Shown here: one piece after another, positions 1 to 7,011 of the stretch
Numbering within the stretch: position 1 is the first letter of the stretch
Layout of the letters: each line of letters starts with the position of its first letter
Position numbers and translations under genes: made by a program
Assembly: GCA_937915975.1 (NCBI GenBank)
Contig: CALGGL010000294.1
Location: 1-12,932 of the forward strand
DNA from: an uncultured Lachnospiraceae bacterium
Lineage (GTDB): Bacteria; Bacillota; Clostridia; Lachnospirales; Lachnospiraceae
Length of the DNA: 12,932 nt
Reading direction: 5' to 3'
The notes under the pieces: model-generated
Told to the model about the DNA's origin: nothing
What the model saw: the letters and a program-made list of their open reading frames with translations, nothing else
Databases searched by the model: none

Positions 1-11
1 TACGGTGCTGT

Positions 12-50
12 GGGAGGTCGGTAGATAAAATAATTATCTACCTCCTACCC
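12..50. repeat. Inverted repeat (9-bp perfect stem, imperfect outer stem)
   Basis: GGTAGATAA at 20-28 and TTATCTACC at 34-42 are perfect complements around a 5-base loop. The outer arms 12-17 and 45-50 pair further with a mismatch and a G-T wobble. There is no T-run directly after it, so it is not a classical terminator. It could be a processing hairpin or an operator belonging to the gene that lies off the left edge. Confidence 0.6.
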
Positions 51-60
51 GATTGCACAG

Positions 61-97
61 AGCAACCAAAAGGAATATTTTTGATTGTTGCTTTTCT
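61..97 (+). terminator. Probable Rho-independent terminator of an upstream gene outside the window
   Basis: AGCAAC (61-66) pairs with GTTGCT (87-92), and the inner CAAAA pairs with TTTTG across a three-base bulge. The stem is followed directly by TTTTCT. No gene for it is visible in the first 60 bases, so it would end transcription entering from the left. The stem is AT-rich and the call is moderate. Confidence 0.4.
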
Positions 98-199
98 GAA
101 AGGTTTTTACCTTACGGGTATGATAATGAAAGGAAATTCGAATTACGTTTTTTTGCCTTGTTTTTTGCTGAATTTATAAAAATTTTAAACAAAGCATAT

Positions 200-222
200 G
201 ATAGTGTTGAATTACTACTAAC
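200..222. promoter_or_regulatory. Operator-like site O1 (inverted orientation)
   Basis: First of three related 23-bp pseudo-palindromes. Its right half is the perfect 11-mer TTACTACTAAC (212-222), the exact reverse complement of GTTAGTAGTAA found in the other two copies. The left half GATAGTG (200-206) matches the GTTAGTA half-site at five of seven bases. It lies upstream of the -35 box. The likely ligand-controlled DNA binder is the Nudix/winged-helix protein encoded at 2501-3169 (inference). Confidence 0.6.
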
Positions 223-235
223 ATTTCAAAATTTA

Positions 236-258
236 GTTAGTAGTAAAATAATACTTGA
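236..258. promoter_or_regulatory. Operator-like site O2 overlapping the -35 box
   Basis: GTTAGTAGTAA at 236-246 is followed, at the same 16-base half-site offset as in O3, by TACTTGA at 252-258, which runs into the -35 hexamer (255-260). A protein bound here would cover the -35 element, as expected for repression. Confidence 0.65.
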
Positions 259-283
259 CAAAGTATAAAAAGTATACTATTAT
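255..283 (+). promoter_or_regulatory. Strong sigma-A promoter of the SPFH-to-GNAT operon
   Basis: The -35 box TTGACA (255-260) is perfect, the spacer is exactly 17 bases, and the -10 box TATTAT (278-283) differs from consensus at one position. Transcription should start near 290. It is sandwiched between O2 and O3, so the promoter looks strong but tightly controlled. Confidence 0.85.
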
Positions 284-292
284 GCATATATA

Positions 293-315
293 GTTAGTAG
301 TAACAAAGTACTAAC
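293..315. promoter_or_regulatory. Operator-like site O3 at the transcription start
   Basis: The best copy of the repeat: half-sites GTTAGTA (293-299) and TACTAAC (309-315) are perfect reverse complements separated by nine bases. The full 11-mer GTTAGTAGTAA (293-303) is identical to that in O2. It begins a few bases after the predicted transcription start, a classic repressor position. Confidence 0.7.
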
Positions 316-364
316 AAAATGATACATTTTTTATAAGGCATAAAACGCCGGAAAGGAGGATATT

Positions 365-1480
365 ATGGGAATACGGTTTAGAAAGTTTCAACCAAATGAT
401 TATGTAATGGTGATTAAGGATGGAGATGTAGTTAAGAGGGGCTTAGGCTTGTCAGTCCTTTACAGCAGCATGAGAACCAATATATTGGTTGTACCTGCTA
501 CAGCATTTGACGGAGCATTTGCTTTTGATGAATTGGTTACTTCTGATTTTCAAACTGTATGTGTACAGGGAGCTACTACATACATGATAAGTAATTATGA
601 TCAGGCAATTAAGATGGCGGATTTTGCATTTGATTCCGGAAAATATGAAAGACAATACGTTGCGATGAATGTATTAAATAAAAGAATTAATAATATAATC
701 AAGGCAATTGTCATAAGAGAAGTAGGTAAGAGGGATGTTAGGACCATAATAACTCTTGCGGATGAAATGGCTATGCTTATATCAAACGGTCTCAGTGAGG
801 ATGAAACGATAAAAAGCCTTGGCATCAGAGTTATAGCGGTTAATGTGCTTGGAATAACTGCAAAGCCTGAAACAAGAAAGGCACTTGAGGCGGCTGCCAG
901 AGAGCAGATACTTAAGGAACAGGATGATGCTATCTACTTAAGAAGAAATGCAGCGATTGAGCAGGAGAGGATAATAAAAGAAAACGAGCTCAATACGGAG
1001 ATAAAGGTTGCTGAAAAGGAAAAAGAAAAAAATGAAAAAAAGCAGGAAATGAAGTTGAGTATCCAAAGACACGAACTTGCCATGGAGAAGGAAAAGAAGG
1101 AAAAGGAGCAGGAGATAAAGAGTGTAGCTCTTGAGGGTGAGCTTGAGCTTGATGAGATGGCTGCAGCAAGGAAGATAAAGATTAAGCAGCAGGAGATGGA
1201 GGAGAAAATTAAGCTTGAGGAAAGGAACAAGGAATATGTCGCCCTTGAGGTTGAAAATGAGAGATGTAAGGCTGAAGAAAAGGCATATGCTGTAGCTGCA
1301 ATGATGAAAGCATATGAAAATGTAAATGTTGCATTGATTGAAGCCTGTGCGCTTGCTCAAATGGATCCAAATACTCTTATGGCTAAGGCATTTATGGAAC
1401 TTGGTGAAAATGCCGGAAAAATAGGAACTCTTAATATGACTCCGGATTTGCTTGAGACTATAATACAAAAAAATAAATAA
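365..1480 (+). CDS. SPFH/band-7 domain protein, soluble flotillin-like, with long charged coiled coil
   Basis: First gene of the operon, 371 residues, starting at ATG 365 behind AAAGGAGG. Residues about 5-185 resemble an SPFH (stomatin/prohibitin/flotillin/HflK) domain, ending in the typical stretch around ITAKPETRKALEAAARE (164-180). Residues about 170-310 are extremely rich in K and E and should form a long coiled coil. The tail 311-371 is less charged. SPFH proteins oligomerise into large rings or scaffolds, usually on membranes. Here I see no N-terminal hydrophobic segment or hairpin (it starts MGIRFRKFQPNDYV), so membrane contact, if any, must be peripheral. Placement ahead of NAD-kinase-like, Nudix and nucleotidyltransferase genes suggests a scaffold for the module (inference). 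The fold is fairly certain, the function unknown. Confidence 0.8.
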   Translation: MGIRFRKFQPNDYVMVIKDGDVVKRGLGLSVLYSSMRTNILVVPATAFDGAFAFDELVTSDFQTVCVQGATTYMISNYDQAIKMADFAFDSGKYERQYVAMNVLNKRINNIIKAIVIREVGKRDVRTIITLADEMAMLISNGLSEDETIKSLGIRVIAVNVLGITAKPETRKALEAAAREQILKEQDDAIYLRRNAAIEQERIIKENELNTEIKVAEKEKEKNEKKQEMKLSIQRHELAMEKEKKEKEQEIKSVALEGELELDEMAAARKIKIKQQEMEEKIKLEERNKEYVALEVENERCKAEEKAYAVAAMMKAYENVNVALIEACALAQMDPNTLMAKAFMELGENAGKIGTLNMTPDLLETIIQKNK

Positions 1481-1552
1481 CAGGCATCAGCGATATTAAA
1501 GGACACAGGAATTGCAACCAAAGCATATAAAAATAAGGAAGGAGGGCAGGCT

Positions 1553-2479
1553 ATGGACAGAGGCATGAATAAGATAATCATAGTAAAAAGGAAAACCAGA
1601 CTTGAGGACTTGAAAAAAAGATATAATACCATAGAACAGGCAAGATTTTATGTTGAACATTTGGGTGCTGATTTTGGTGACTATGAGTTAGAGCATAATA
1701 ATTACTACTGTGCGTTAAAGAAGGTTCATGAGCTTGCCCAACCTTATGCGAGAATTCAGGAGATAGACAGAGAGTATGTTCCAAATATGATATTTGGAGC
1801 GAAGGATATAATCATAGCAGTGGGTCAGGACGGACTTGTTGCAAATGTTATGAAGTATCTGGATGGTCAACCGCTTATAGGCATTAATCCCGATACAAAA
1901 AGATGGAGCGGAGAGCTGCTTCCTTTTGAGCCGGAAGACGCATGCAGGATAATTCCAAAGGTTGTAAAAGGAGAATTTGATGAAAGAAAAGTTACAATGG
2001 GTAAGGCGGAAACCAAGGATGGACAGATACTCTATGCCGTAAATGATTTTTTCGTGGGAATAAATAATCATACTTCCGCAAGGTATCATATGTGTTATAA
2101 TGGTATAGTAGAAAATCAGTCATCCTCCGGTGTAATCATATCAACCGGACTTGGAATGACCGGCTGGCATAAATCTGTTATGGCAGAGCTTCGCGGTATG
2201 GCAAAGGCGTTTAAGCTTGGTGATGTACCGGAGCCATCCTACAGCTGGGACTGTGGGCAGCTTACATTTCAGGTAAGAGAACCGTATCCGAGTAAGTTTA
2301 CACAGACCGGACTTGTATATGGTCGTGTTACGGCAAAGGATAGTCTTACATTTGTATCGGGTATGCCGGAAAACGGAGTGGTATTTTCAGATGGAATACT
2401 TGAGGATTCCATAGATTTTAATTCGGGAATGGAATTAAAAATAAGCGTGGCCGATCGGGAAGGAAGACTCGTTGTATAG
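1553..2479 (+). CDS. Divergent ATP-NAD kinase-like protein
   Basis: 308 residues; ATG 1553 follows GGAGGG (1541-1546) by six bases, 72 bases after the SPFH gene. NAD kinases phosphorylate NAD to NADP using a GGDG motif, an N-E pair and a later Gly/Thr-rich loop. Here the corresponding parts are VGQDG (residues 90-94), followed by LIGINPD (108-114), then AVNDFFVG (162-169) and SSSGVIISTGLGMTGW (190-205). The overall order fits the NADK fold, but the first Gly pair reads G-Q and the usual N-E reads N-D. The N-terminal ~75 residues are not typical of housekeeping NadK. It may therefore be a specialised kinase or an NAD(P)-binding sensor rather than the cell's main NAD kinase. Being in one transcription unit with a Nudix/NrtR-like gene supports an NAD-related role. 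Confidence 0.75.
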   Translation: MDRGMNKIIIVKRKTRLEDLKKRYNTIEQARFYVEHLGADFGDYELEHNNYYCALKKVHELAQPYARIQEIDREYVPNMIFGAKDIIIAVGQDGLVANVMKYLDGQPLIGINPDTKRWSGELLPFEPEDACRIIPKVVKGEFDERKVTMGKAETKDGQILYAVNDFFVGINNHTSARYHMCYNGIVENQSSSGVIISTGLGMTGWHKSVMAELRGMAKAFKLGDVPEPSYSWDCGQLTFQVREPYPSKFTQTGLVYGRVTAKDSLTFVSGMPENGVVFSDGILEDSIDFNSGMELKISVADREGRLVV

Positions 2480-2500
2480 AAAGAGAGGAAGAACCAAAGT

Positions 2501-3169
2501 ATGAAGGGATATGATTCGTCATTATATGAAAAAATGTCTGTAGCGGTTGACCTGCTTGTATTTACCATTGAGGACGACAAGCTTCAACTTCTTATGATAG
2601 AAAGGGAGGAGGAACCGTTTGCAGGGATGCTGGCACTTCCGGGAGTGTTTGTCGGAATAGATGAGACTCTTGATGAAGCGGTGAGGCGTGGTATAAAGGA
2701 AGAAACAGGACTTGAGGATATTTACTTTGAACAGCTTTATACCTTCGGAGATGTGGACAGGGATCCGAGAATGAGAATCATATCAGTTGCATATATGGCG
2801 CTTGTGCCTGTTGAGAAGCTTGCATTCAGGCCCGGTGAGCGTGTAGCGGGTGCATGGCTTGTGGATGTAGAGGATTTACTTGCCGGTGATGAAGAGCTGG
2901 CATTTGACCATAAGGAGATTATAGATTATGCAAGGTGGAGGCTGGCAAACAAGGTTGAGTATACTGACATAGCATTTCACCTTGTAGATGAAATGTTTAC
3001 ACTGCCGGAGCTTCAAAGGGTTTATGAAATCCTTCTCGGAAAGAAACTGTATAAGGCAAACTTCCGTAAGAAGATAGCAGGCATGGTTGAGGAAACCGAA
3101 TACATGACAACAGGAGATGCCCATAGACCAAGCCGACTTTATGTGATGGTGGAGGAAGACGAGGAGTAA
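2501..3169 (+). CDS. Nudix-domain transcriptional regulator, NrtR-like
   Basis: 222 residues. The N-terminal Nudix fold (about 12-150) has a box-like stretch beginning LPGVFVGIDE (46-55) and ending EETGL (67-71), but the canonical first Gly of the box is V49 and the Glu of the R-E-U core is G64, so hydrolase activity is doubtful. TFGDVDRDPR (81-90) and the following strand are typical of ADP-ribose-type Nudix and NrtR proteins. The C-terminal part (about 153-215), with FTLPELQRVYE (166-176) and NFRKKI (187-192), is the winged helix-turn-helix found in NrtR regulators of NAD metabolism. Members of that family are released from DNA by ADP-ribose. It is the obvious candidate to bind O1-O3 upstream of its own operon (inference). 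ATG 2501 has AGAGGA at 2484-2489, a somewhat long spacing. Confidence 0.85.
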   Translation: MKGYDSSLYEKMSVAVDLLVFTIEDDKLQLLMIEREEEPFAGMLALPGVFVGIDETLDEAVRRGIKEETGLEDIYFEQLYTFGDVDRDPRMRIISVAYMALVPVEKLAFRPGERVAGAWLVDVEDLLAGDEELAFDHKEIIDYARWRLANKVEYTDIAFHLVDEMFTLPELQRVYEILLGKKLYKANFRKKIAGMVEETEYMTTGDAHRPSRLYVMVEEDEE

Positions 3170-3190
3170 AAAGGCGAATGGAGAAAACAA

Positions 3191-5206
3191 ATGAGTAAGA
3201 ATTTTGATAAGTATTTTGACGGCGACGGTAATGTGCGAGAGGAGATAACAGCGGACAACCTCTGGCTTAAGTATCTGACCGAAACAGATAACATATATGT
3301 AAATGCCGAGCGTGTAAAAAGCATAAATGCTATATCCGGAAGAGAAACCATCGAGTATGTTATGAGAACACTGGATATACTTGATGAGCTCATAGCTGAT
3401 GAGAATACGTTAAAGCGTATAATAAGTGAGGTTTTGAAGTGGTCCGAGGTGGCTAAGGGAGGACTTGAGAAAGAAAGACGCACTTGGAAAGATAAGGGAT
3501 ATGCTCTTGATATACATAATGAGGCTTCGGCAAGCATATACGCTGAAAATCACATAACCGACGAAAGTTCATCTGATGAAGAAAAAAACAGATGTCGGTT
3601 GATTTATATACTTATTAAAACTCATGGACTTATCGGACAGTGCATCAGAGGTGAAATTCCGGTAAGTCACAACAGAGAGTTACTTTTATTGAATGCATTA
3701 ACGGATGAAGATATTAAAGATCTTTTGCTTATATTAAATGAGTGTATTATCAGAGCAGTCAGCGATGATATATGGACCTCGGTTAAGGGCGATGTTAAGG
3801 TGCTTATAGACAGGATACCGGATGGTGATCTGTCGGAGTATTCCGCAAAATACCGTTTGGAGAAGCTTTGTCCGAGAGAGATAGATATATACGATGACGA
3901 TGCAGAGTTTTTTGAAAAAAATGTTTTCTCAAAGTATGAGCTGTGGTATTTTACTTCGGCTCTTTCTGATTTTGATATGGGACAGATAAAAACCGTTATC
4001 AAAAATGTATTGAAGCAGCTTGAGGATAAAAATGTACGTCATCTTAATTTTAAGCCGCTTGCTGATTCTCTTTATTATGATTATGAGGGAAAGAAGCATA
4101 TTAATGTGTATAAGAAAAGAATAATTGAAAAGTATATTTTGGATGCATCGGTTCAAAATGTAAATTTGGATGTTTCGATTGAAAACGGTGCTGCATTTGT
4201 CAATTTTAAATTCTCACCTGTGTGTGAAAAGCTTATTGACTTTTGTGTGGAGGCGGAGCGTTCGGGATTGCTTACATTTGAGAAAAGTATCATTGTGCTA
4301 TACGATATGTTCGGTTTTAGAAGAGATGCCTTTGACAGGCTTAACAATGAGGATAAGTATCTCGATACGATGAATGATGTGGCATCAAGTACAAAGGATG
4401 GAATTATTAATTATGTGGTTGGTGAAAGTGTGGTTGACGTCGGTTCAGGTGGGGGAATACTTCTCGACCGCTTGCAGGAAAAATATCCCGAAAAGACAAT
4501 TATCGGAACGGATATTTCGACAAATGTAATTGATGCCTTGAATCAAAAAAAGAAAAAGGAAGGCCGCAGCTGGAATGTCAGAGTACATAATTTTGTGGAC
4601 TGCCCGCTTGAAGAAAAGGTTGACAGCATTGTATTTTCATCCATACTCCATGAGATATATTCCTATACCGAGGGCGCAAACGGAAAGTTTGATACAGAAA
4701 GTGTGAGACGCGCTTTAAGATATGCTTATGACAGTCTTAACTTTGGAGGAAGGATAATCATAAGAGACGGTATAAAAACCGATAGTAGTGAGTTAAGAAA
4801 GCTTATATTTAAGGATAAATCCGGACTTGACTTTTTCAAAAATTATACCCATGATTTTAAAGGACTTAAAGACATATCCGATGAGAAAAAGGTTAGTTTT
4901 ACAGATGAGGAATCACTTACGGTAATCGGGGACATTAATTTTATACGTGAGTTTATGTACACCTATACCTGGGGTACGGAAAGCTATGCTCACGAAGTAC
5001 AGGAGCAATTCGGATATTTTACACTCGCTGAATATAAGACATTTTTTGAAGAACTGGGTGCAAGAATTATTTGTGCGGATGAGCTTCTCGAACCGGGCTA
5101 TCCGGATAATCTGAATAAGTATCTTACACTTACTGATGTTGACGGAAACGAGGTTGAATATCCTGCATCAAATTGTATTGTAGTGGTGGAGAAAAAGTAT
5201 CAGTAA
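3191..5206 (+). CDS. Large protein with C-terminal class I SAM-dependent methyltransferase domain
   Basis: 671 residues; ATG 3191 follows GGAG (3180-3183) by seven bases and sits 21 bases after the Nudix gene. The C-terminal third is a Rossmann-fold methyltransferase: motif I VVDVGSGGG (414-422), the acidic end of strand 2 IIGTDIS (437-443, D441), a strand-4 region IVFSSILHEIY (480-490), and FGGRIIIRDG nearby, like Methyltransf_23/25-type enzymes. Residues 1 to about 400 are mostly helical and acidic, and I do not recognise them as any family. The segment after the methyltransferase core (about 540-671), rich in aromatics, may help bind substrate. The substrate is unknown; neighbouring nucleotidyltransferases make a nucleic acid or nucleotide plausible (inference). 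No frameshift or truncation is seen. Confidence 0.75.
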   Translation: MSKNFDKYFDGDGNVREEITADNLWLKYLTETDNIYVNAERVKSINAISGRETIEYVMRTLDILDELIADENTLKRIISEVLKWSEVAKGGLEKERRTWKDKGYALDIHNEASASIYAENHITDESSSDEEKNRCRLIYILIKTHGLIGQCIRGEIPVSHNRELLLLNALTDEDIKDLLLILNECIIRAVSDDIWTSVKGDVKVLIDRIPDGDLSEYSAKYRLEKLCPREIDIYDDDAEFFEKNVFSKYELWYFTSALSDFDMGQIKTVIKNVLKQLEDKNVRHLNFKPLADSLYYDYEGKKHINVYKKRIIEKYILDASVQNVNLDVSIENGAAFVNFKFSPVCEKLIDFCVEAERSGLLTFEKSIIVLYDMFGFRRDAFDRLNNEDKYLDTMNDVASSTKDGIINYVVGESVVDVGSGGGILLDRLQEKYPEKTIIGTDISTNVIDALNQKKKKEGRSWNVRVHNFVDCPLEEKVDSIVFSSILHEIYSYTEGANGKFDTESVRRALRYAYDSLNFGGRIIIRDGIKTDSSELRKLIFKDKSGLDFFKNYTHDFKGLKDISDEKKVSFTDEESLTVIGDINFIREFMYTYTWGTESYAHEVQEQFGYFTLAEYKTFFEELGARIICADELLEPGYPDNLNKYLTLTDVDGNEVEYPASNCIVVVEKKYQ

Positions 5207-5226
5207 AATTTAAAGAGGAAATATAT

Positions 5227-6252
5227 ATGGATTTCAAACAGCTGCTTTCAACAACTGAATATTCCTTTCTAAAAACCAATCCTCGCTTGGCTAAACGGAT
5301 TATTTTACTTGGTGTAGGCGGAAGCTATGCATACGGAACCAATAACGAGAACAGCGATATAGATTTTAGAGGCATTACTCTAAATCTTCCGTCTGACATT
5401 TTAGGATTGACGGAGTTTGAGCAGTATGAGGATGACAAGACGGATACGGTTATTTATTCATTTAATAAGATTGTCAGGCTGCTTCTTGATTGCAATCCCA
5501 ATACTATTGAACTTCTTGGACTTGATGATGATCAGTATCTGATTAAGACTTCGCTTGGACAGGAGCTTTTGGATAACAAGGATTTATTTTTGTCAAAGAG
5601 GGCTGCGAAATCCTTTGGAGGTTATGCAAGCGCCCAATTAAGAAGATTGCAAAATGCTATAGCAAGGGATTCCTTGCCGCAACAGGAGCGGGAGCAGCAC
5701 ATTTATAATTCTGTGAAAAATGCGCTGGAGGATTTTGCCAGACGCAATGAAATGTTTGATAAAGGTAATATAAATATTTACATAGATAAGTCGGATAATC
5801 CGGAGCTTGAGACGGAAATTTTTGTGGATGCGGATTATAAGCACCTGCCGCTTAGGGATTATGAGGGTATGCTTGGCGCTATGAACAGCGTAATCAGGGA
5901 TTACGATAAGATTGGCAAGCGCAATAAAAAGAAGGATGATAATCATCTCAATAAGCATGCTATGCATCTGGTGAGGCTTTTCATGATGGCGATAGACATA
6001 TTGGAAAAGGGTGAAATAAGAACTCACAGAACTGATGATTTGGAGCTCTTAAGAAGCATAAGACGGGGAGATTTTCAAAAAGCTGACAGGACATATTCGG
6101 ATGAATTTTATGCATTGTTGTCCGATTATGAAAAGAGGCTTGAGACTGCTACAAACAATACAAAGCTTCCGGATAATCCTGATATGGAAAAGGTTGAAAG
6201 ATTTGTTGAGTATATGAACAAAAAAGCGATTGAGGGTGAATTTGGTGAGTGA
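5227..6252 (+). CDS. Pol-beta-fold nucleotidyltransferase, COG3541/YcgL-like (first of two)
   Basis: 341 residues from ATG 5227, chosen because AAAGAGGA lies at 5212-5219 and because an in-frame upstream extension to 5173 would overlap the previous gene without a ribosome site. The nucleotidyltransferase signature is GGSYAYGT then ENSDIDFRG (residues 31-49), giving the G-S dyad and metal-binding D44/D46. The following helix around NPNTIELL (about 90-97) is typical of this family. The strand expected to bring the third acidic residue reads DTVIYSF (D73 onward), less clear than in the next gene. Such enzymes transfer nucleotides to RNA, protein or small molecules. COG3541 proteins have been linked by others to RNA repair gene sets (the RlaP name), but no RNA ligase or RtcB gene is present here. 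Substrate unknown. Confidence 0.82.
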   Translation: MDFKQLLSTTEYSFLKTNPRLAKRIILLGVGGSYAYGTNNENSDIDFRGITLNLPSDILGLTEFEQYEDDKTDTVIYSFNKIVRLLLDCNPNTIELLGLDDDQYLIKTSLGQELLDNKDLFLSKRAAKSFGGYASAQLRRLQNAIARDSLPQQEREQHIYNSVKNALEDFARRNEMFDKGNINIYIDKSDNPELETEIFVDADYKHLPLRDYEGMLGAMNSVIRDYDKIGKRNKKKDDNHLNKHAMHLVRLFMMAIDILEKGEIRTHRTDDLELLRSIRRGDFQKADRTYSDEFYALLSDYEKRLETATNNTKLPDNPDMEKVERFVEYMNKKAIEGEFGE

Positions 6253-7009
6253 CATAAGAAATGAGATTTTAGATAAGCTGTCAGAGATAGAAGAAAAAGA
6301 AAATGTCAGAATTATCTATGCGGTAGAGTCTGGCAGCAGGGCGTGGGGAGTTGAGTCTCCTGACAGTGATTACGATGTAAGGTTCATTTATATCAGAAAT
6401 AAGGAGGATTATCTTAAGCTTCAGGAGATGAGAGATGTCATCGAATGGCAGCTTGATAATGTACTTGATATAAACGGATGGGATTTGAAGAAAACTCTTA
6501 TACAGTTTCATAAGGGCAACGCGACCTTATTTGAGTGGGCCAATTCACCGATAGTTTATAAGAAATCGGATGAATGGCAGGTAGTCTATGAGGGCGCAAA
6601 AAAATATTTTTCTAAGAAGATTGCCCTATATCATTATTACGGAACTGCAAATAATACATTTAAACAATACCTGCAGGATGATGTCGTAAGGTATAAGAAG
6701 TATATTTATGCCCTGCGGCCTCTTTTGGCATGTAAGTATATTGAGGATAATCATTCTATACCACCGGTTAGATTTGATGAGCTGCTTATGCAAAAATTAC
6801 CGGAGGATTTATCGGATGAGATAGATAAGATGCTTGACATAAAATCAAGAAGTGATGAAAAGGATCTGAATCCGCAGCTTCCTGTGATTAAGAGTTATAT
6901 TGAAAATGAGATAAACAGATATGAGCAGTTGATAAAAACTATGGATGATGACAGGACAGCAGATTGGGAAACTCTTAATAAATTATTTTTAGAAATATTG
7001 GAGGGATAA
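6245..7009 (+). CDS. Pol-beta-fold nucleotidyltransferase, COG3541/YcgL-like (second of two)
   Basis: 254 residues from GTG 6245, eight bases after GAGGG (6232-6236); TTG 6230 is a possible but less likely earlier start. It overlaps the previous gene by eight bases, implying translational coupling. The signature ESGSRAWG then SPDSDYDVRF (residues 28-47) is the classic YcgL form with D42 and D44, and D75 in LDINGWDLKK is a clear third acidic residue. The C-terminal half is helical. It is not a simple duplicate of the preceding gene: the two share fold and motif order but differ in most residues and in length, suggesting two different substrates or a heteromeric enzyme. Function is inferred only at family level. 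Confidence 0.85.
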   Translation: MSDIRNEILDKLSEIEEKENVRIIYAVESGSRAWGVESPDSDYDVRFIYIRNKEDYLKLQEMRDVIEWQLDNVLDINGWDLKKTLIQFHKGNATLFEWANSPIVYKKSDEWQVVYEGAKKYFSKKIALYHYYGTANNTFKQYLQDDVVRYKKYIYALRPLLACKYIEDNHSIPPVRFDELLMQKLPEDLSDEIDKMLDIKSRSDEKDLNPQLPVIKSYIENEINRYEQLIKTMDDDRTADWETLNKLFLEILEG

Positions 7010-7011
7010 AA

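Larger units (their letters stand above)
98..364 (+). promoter_or_regulatory. Long regulatory leader of the seven-gene operon
   Basis: No credible gene lies in 1-364. This part contains a small AAGGT-TTTT-ACCTT palindrome (100-113), then the three-operator and promoter array described separately (200-315), then an untranslated leader of about 75 bases ending in the ribosome binding site AAAGGAGG at 352-359, five bases before the first ATG. I see no recognisable riboswitch. Confidence 0.6.

Noticed and set aside
53..268. Open frame of 71 codons starting at TTG
   Set aside because: It has no ribosome site, runs through the terminator hairpin, the operator sites and the -35 box, and its product looks like random AT-rich translation.
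938..1468. Minus-strand open frames opposite the SPFH coiled-coil region
   Set aside because: They are the complement of K/E-rich codons, giving L/F/S-rich translations; the + strand gene has a good ribosome site and a real domain.
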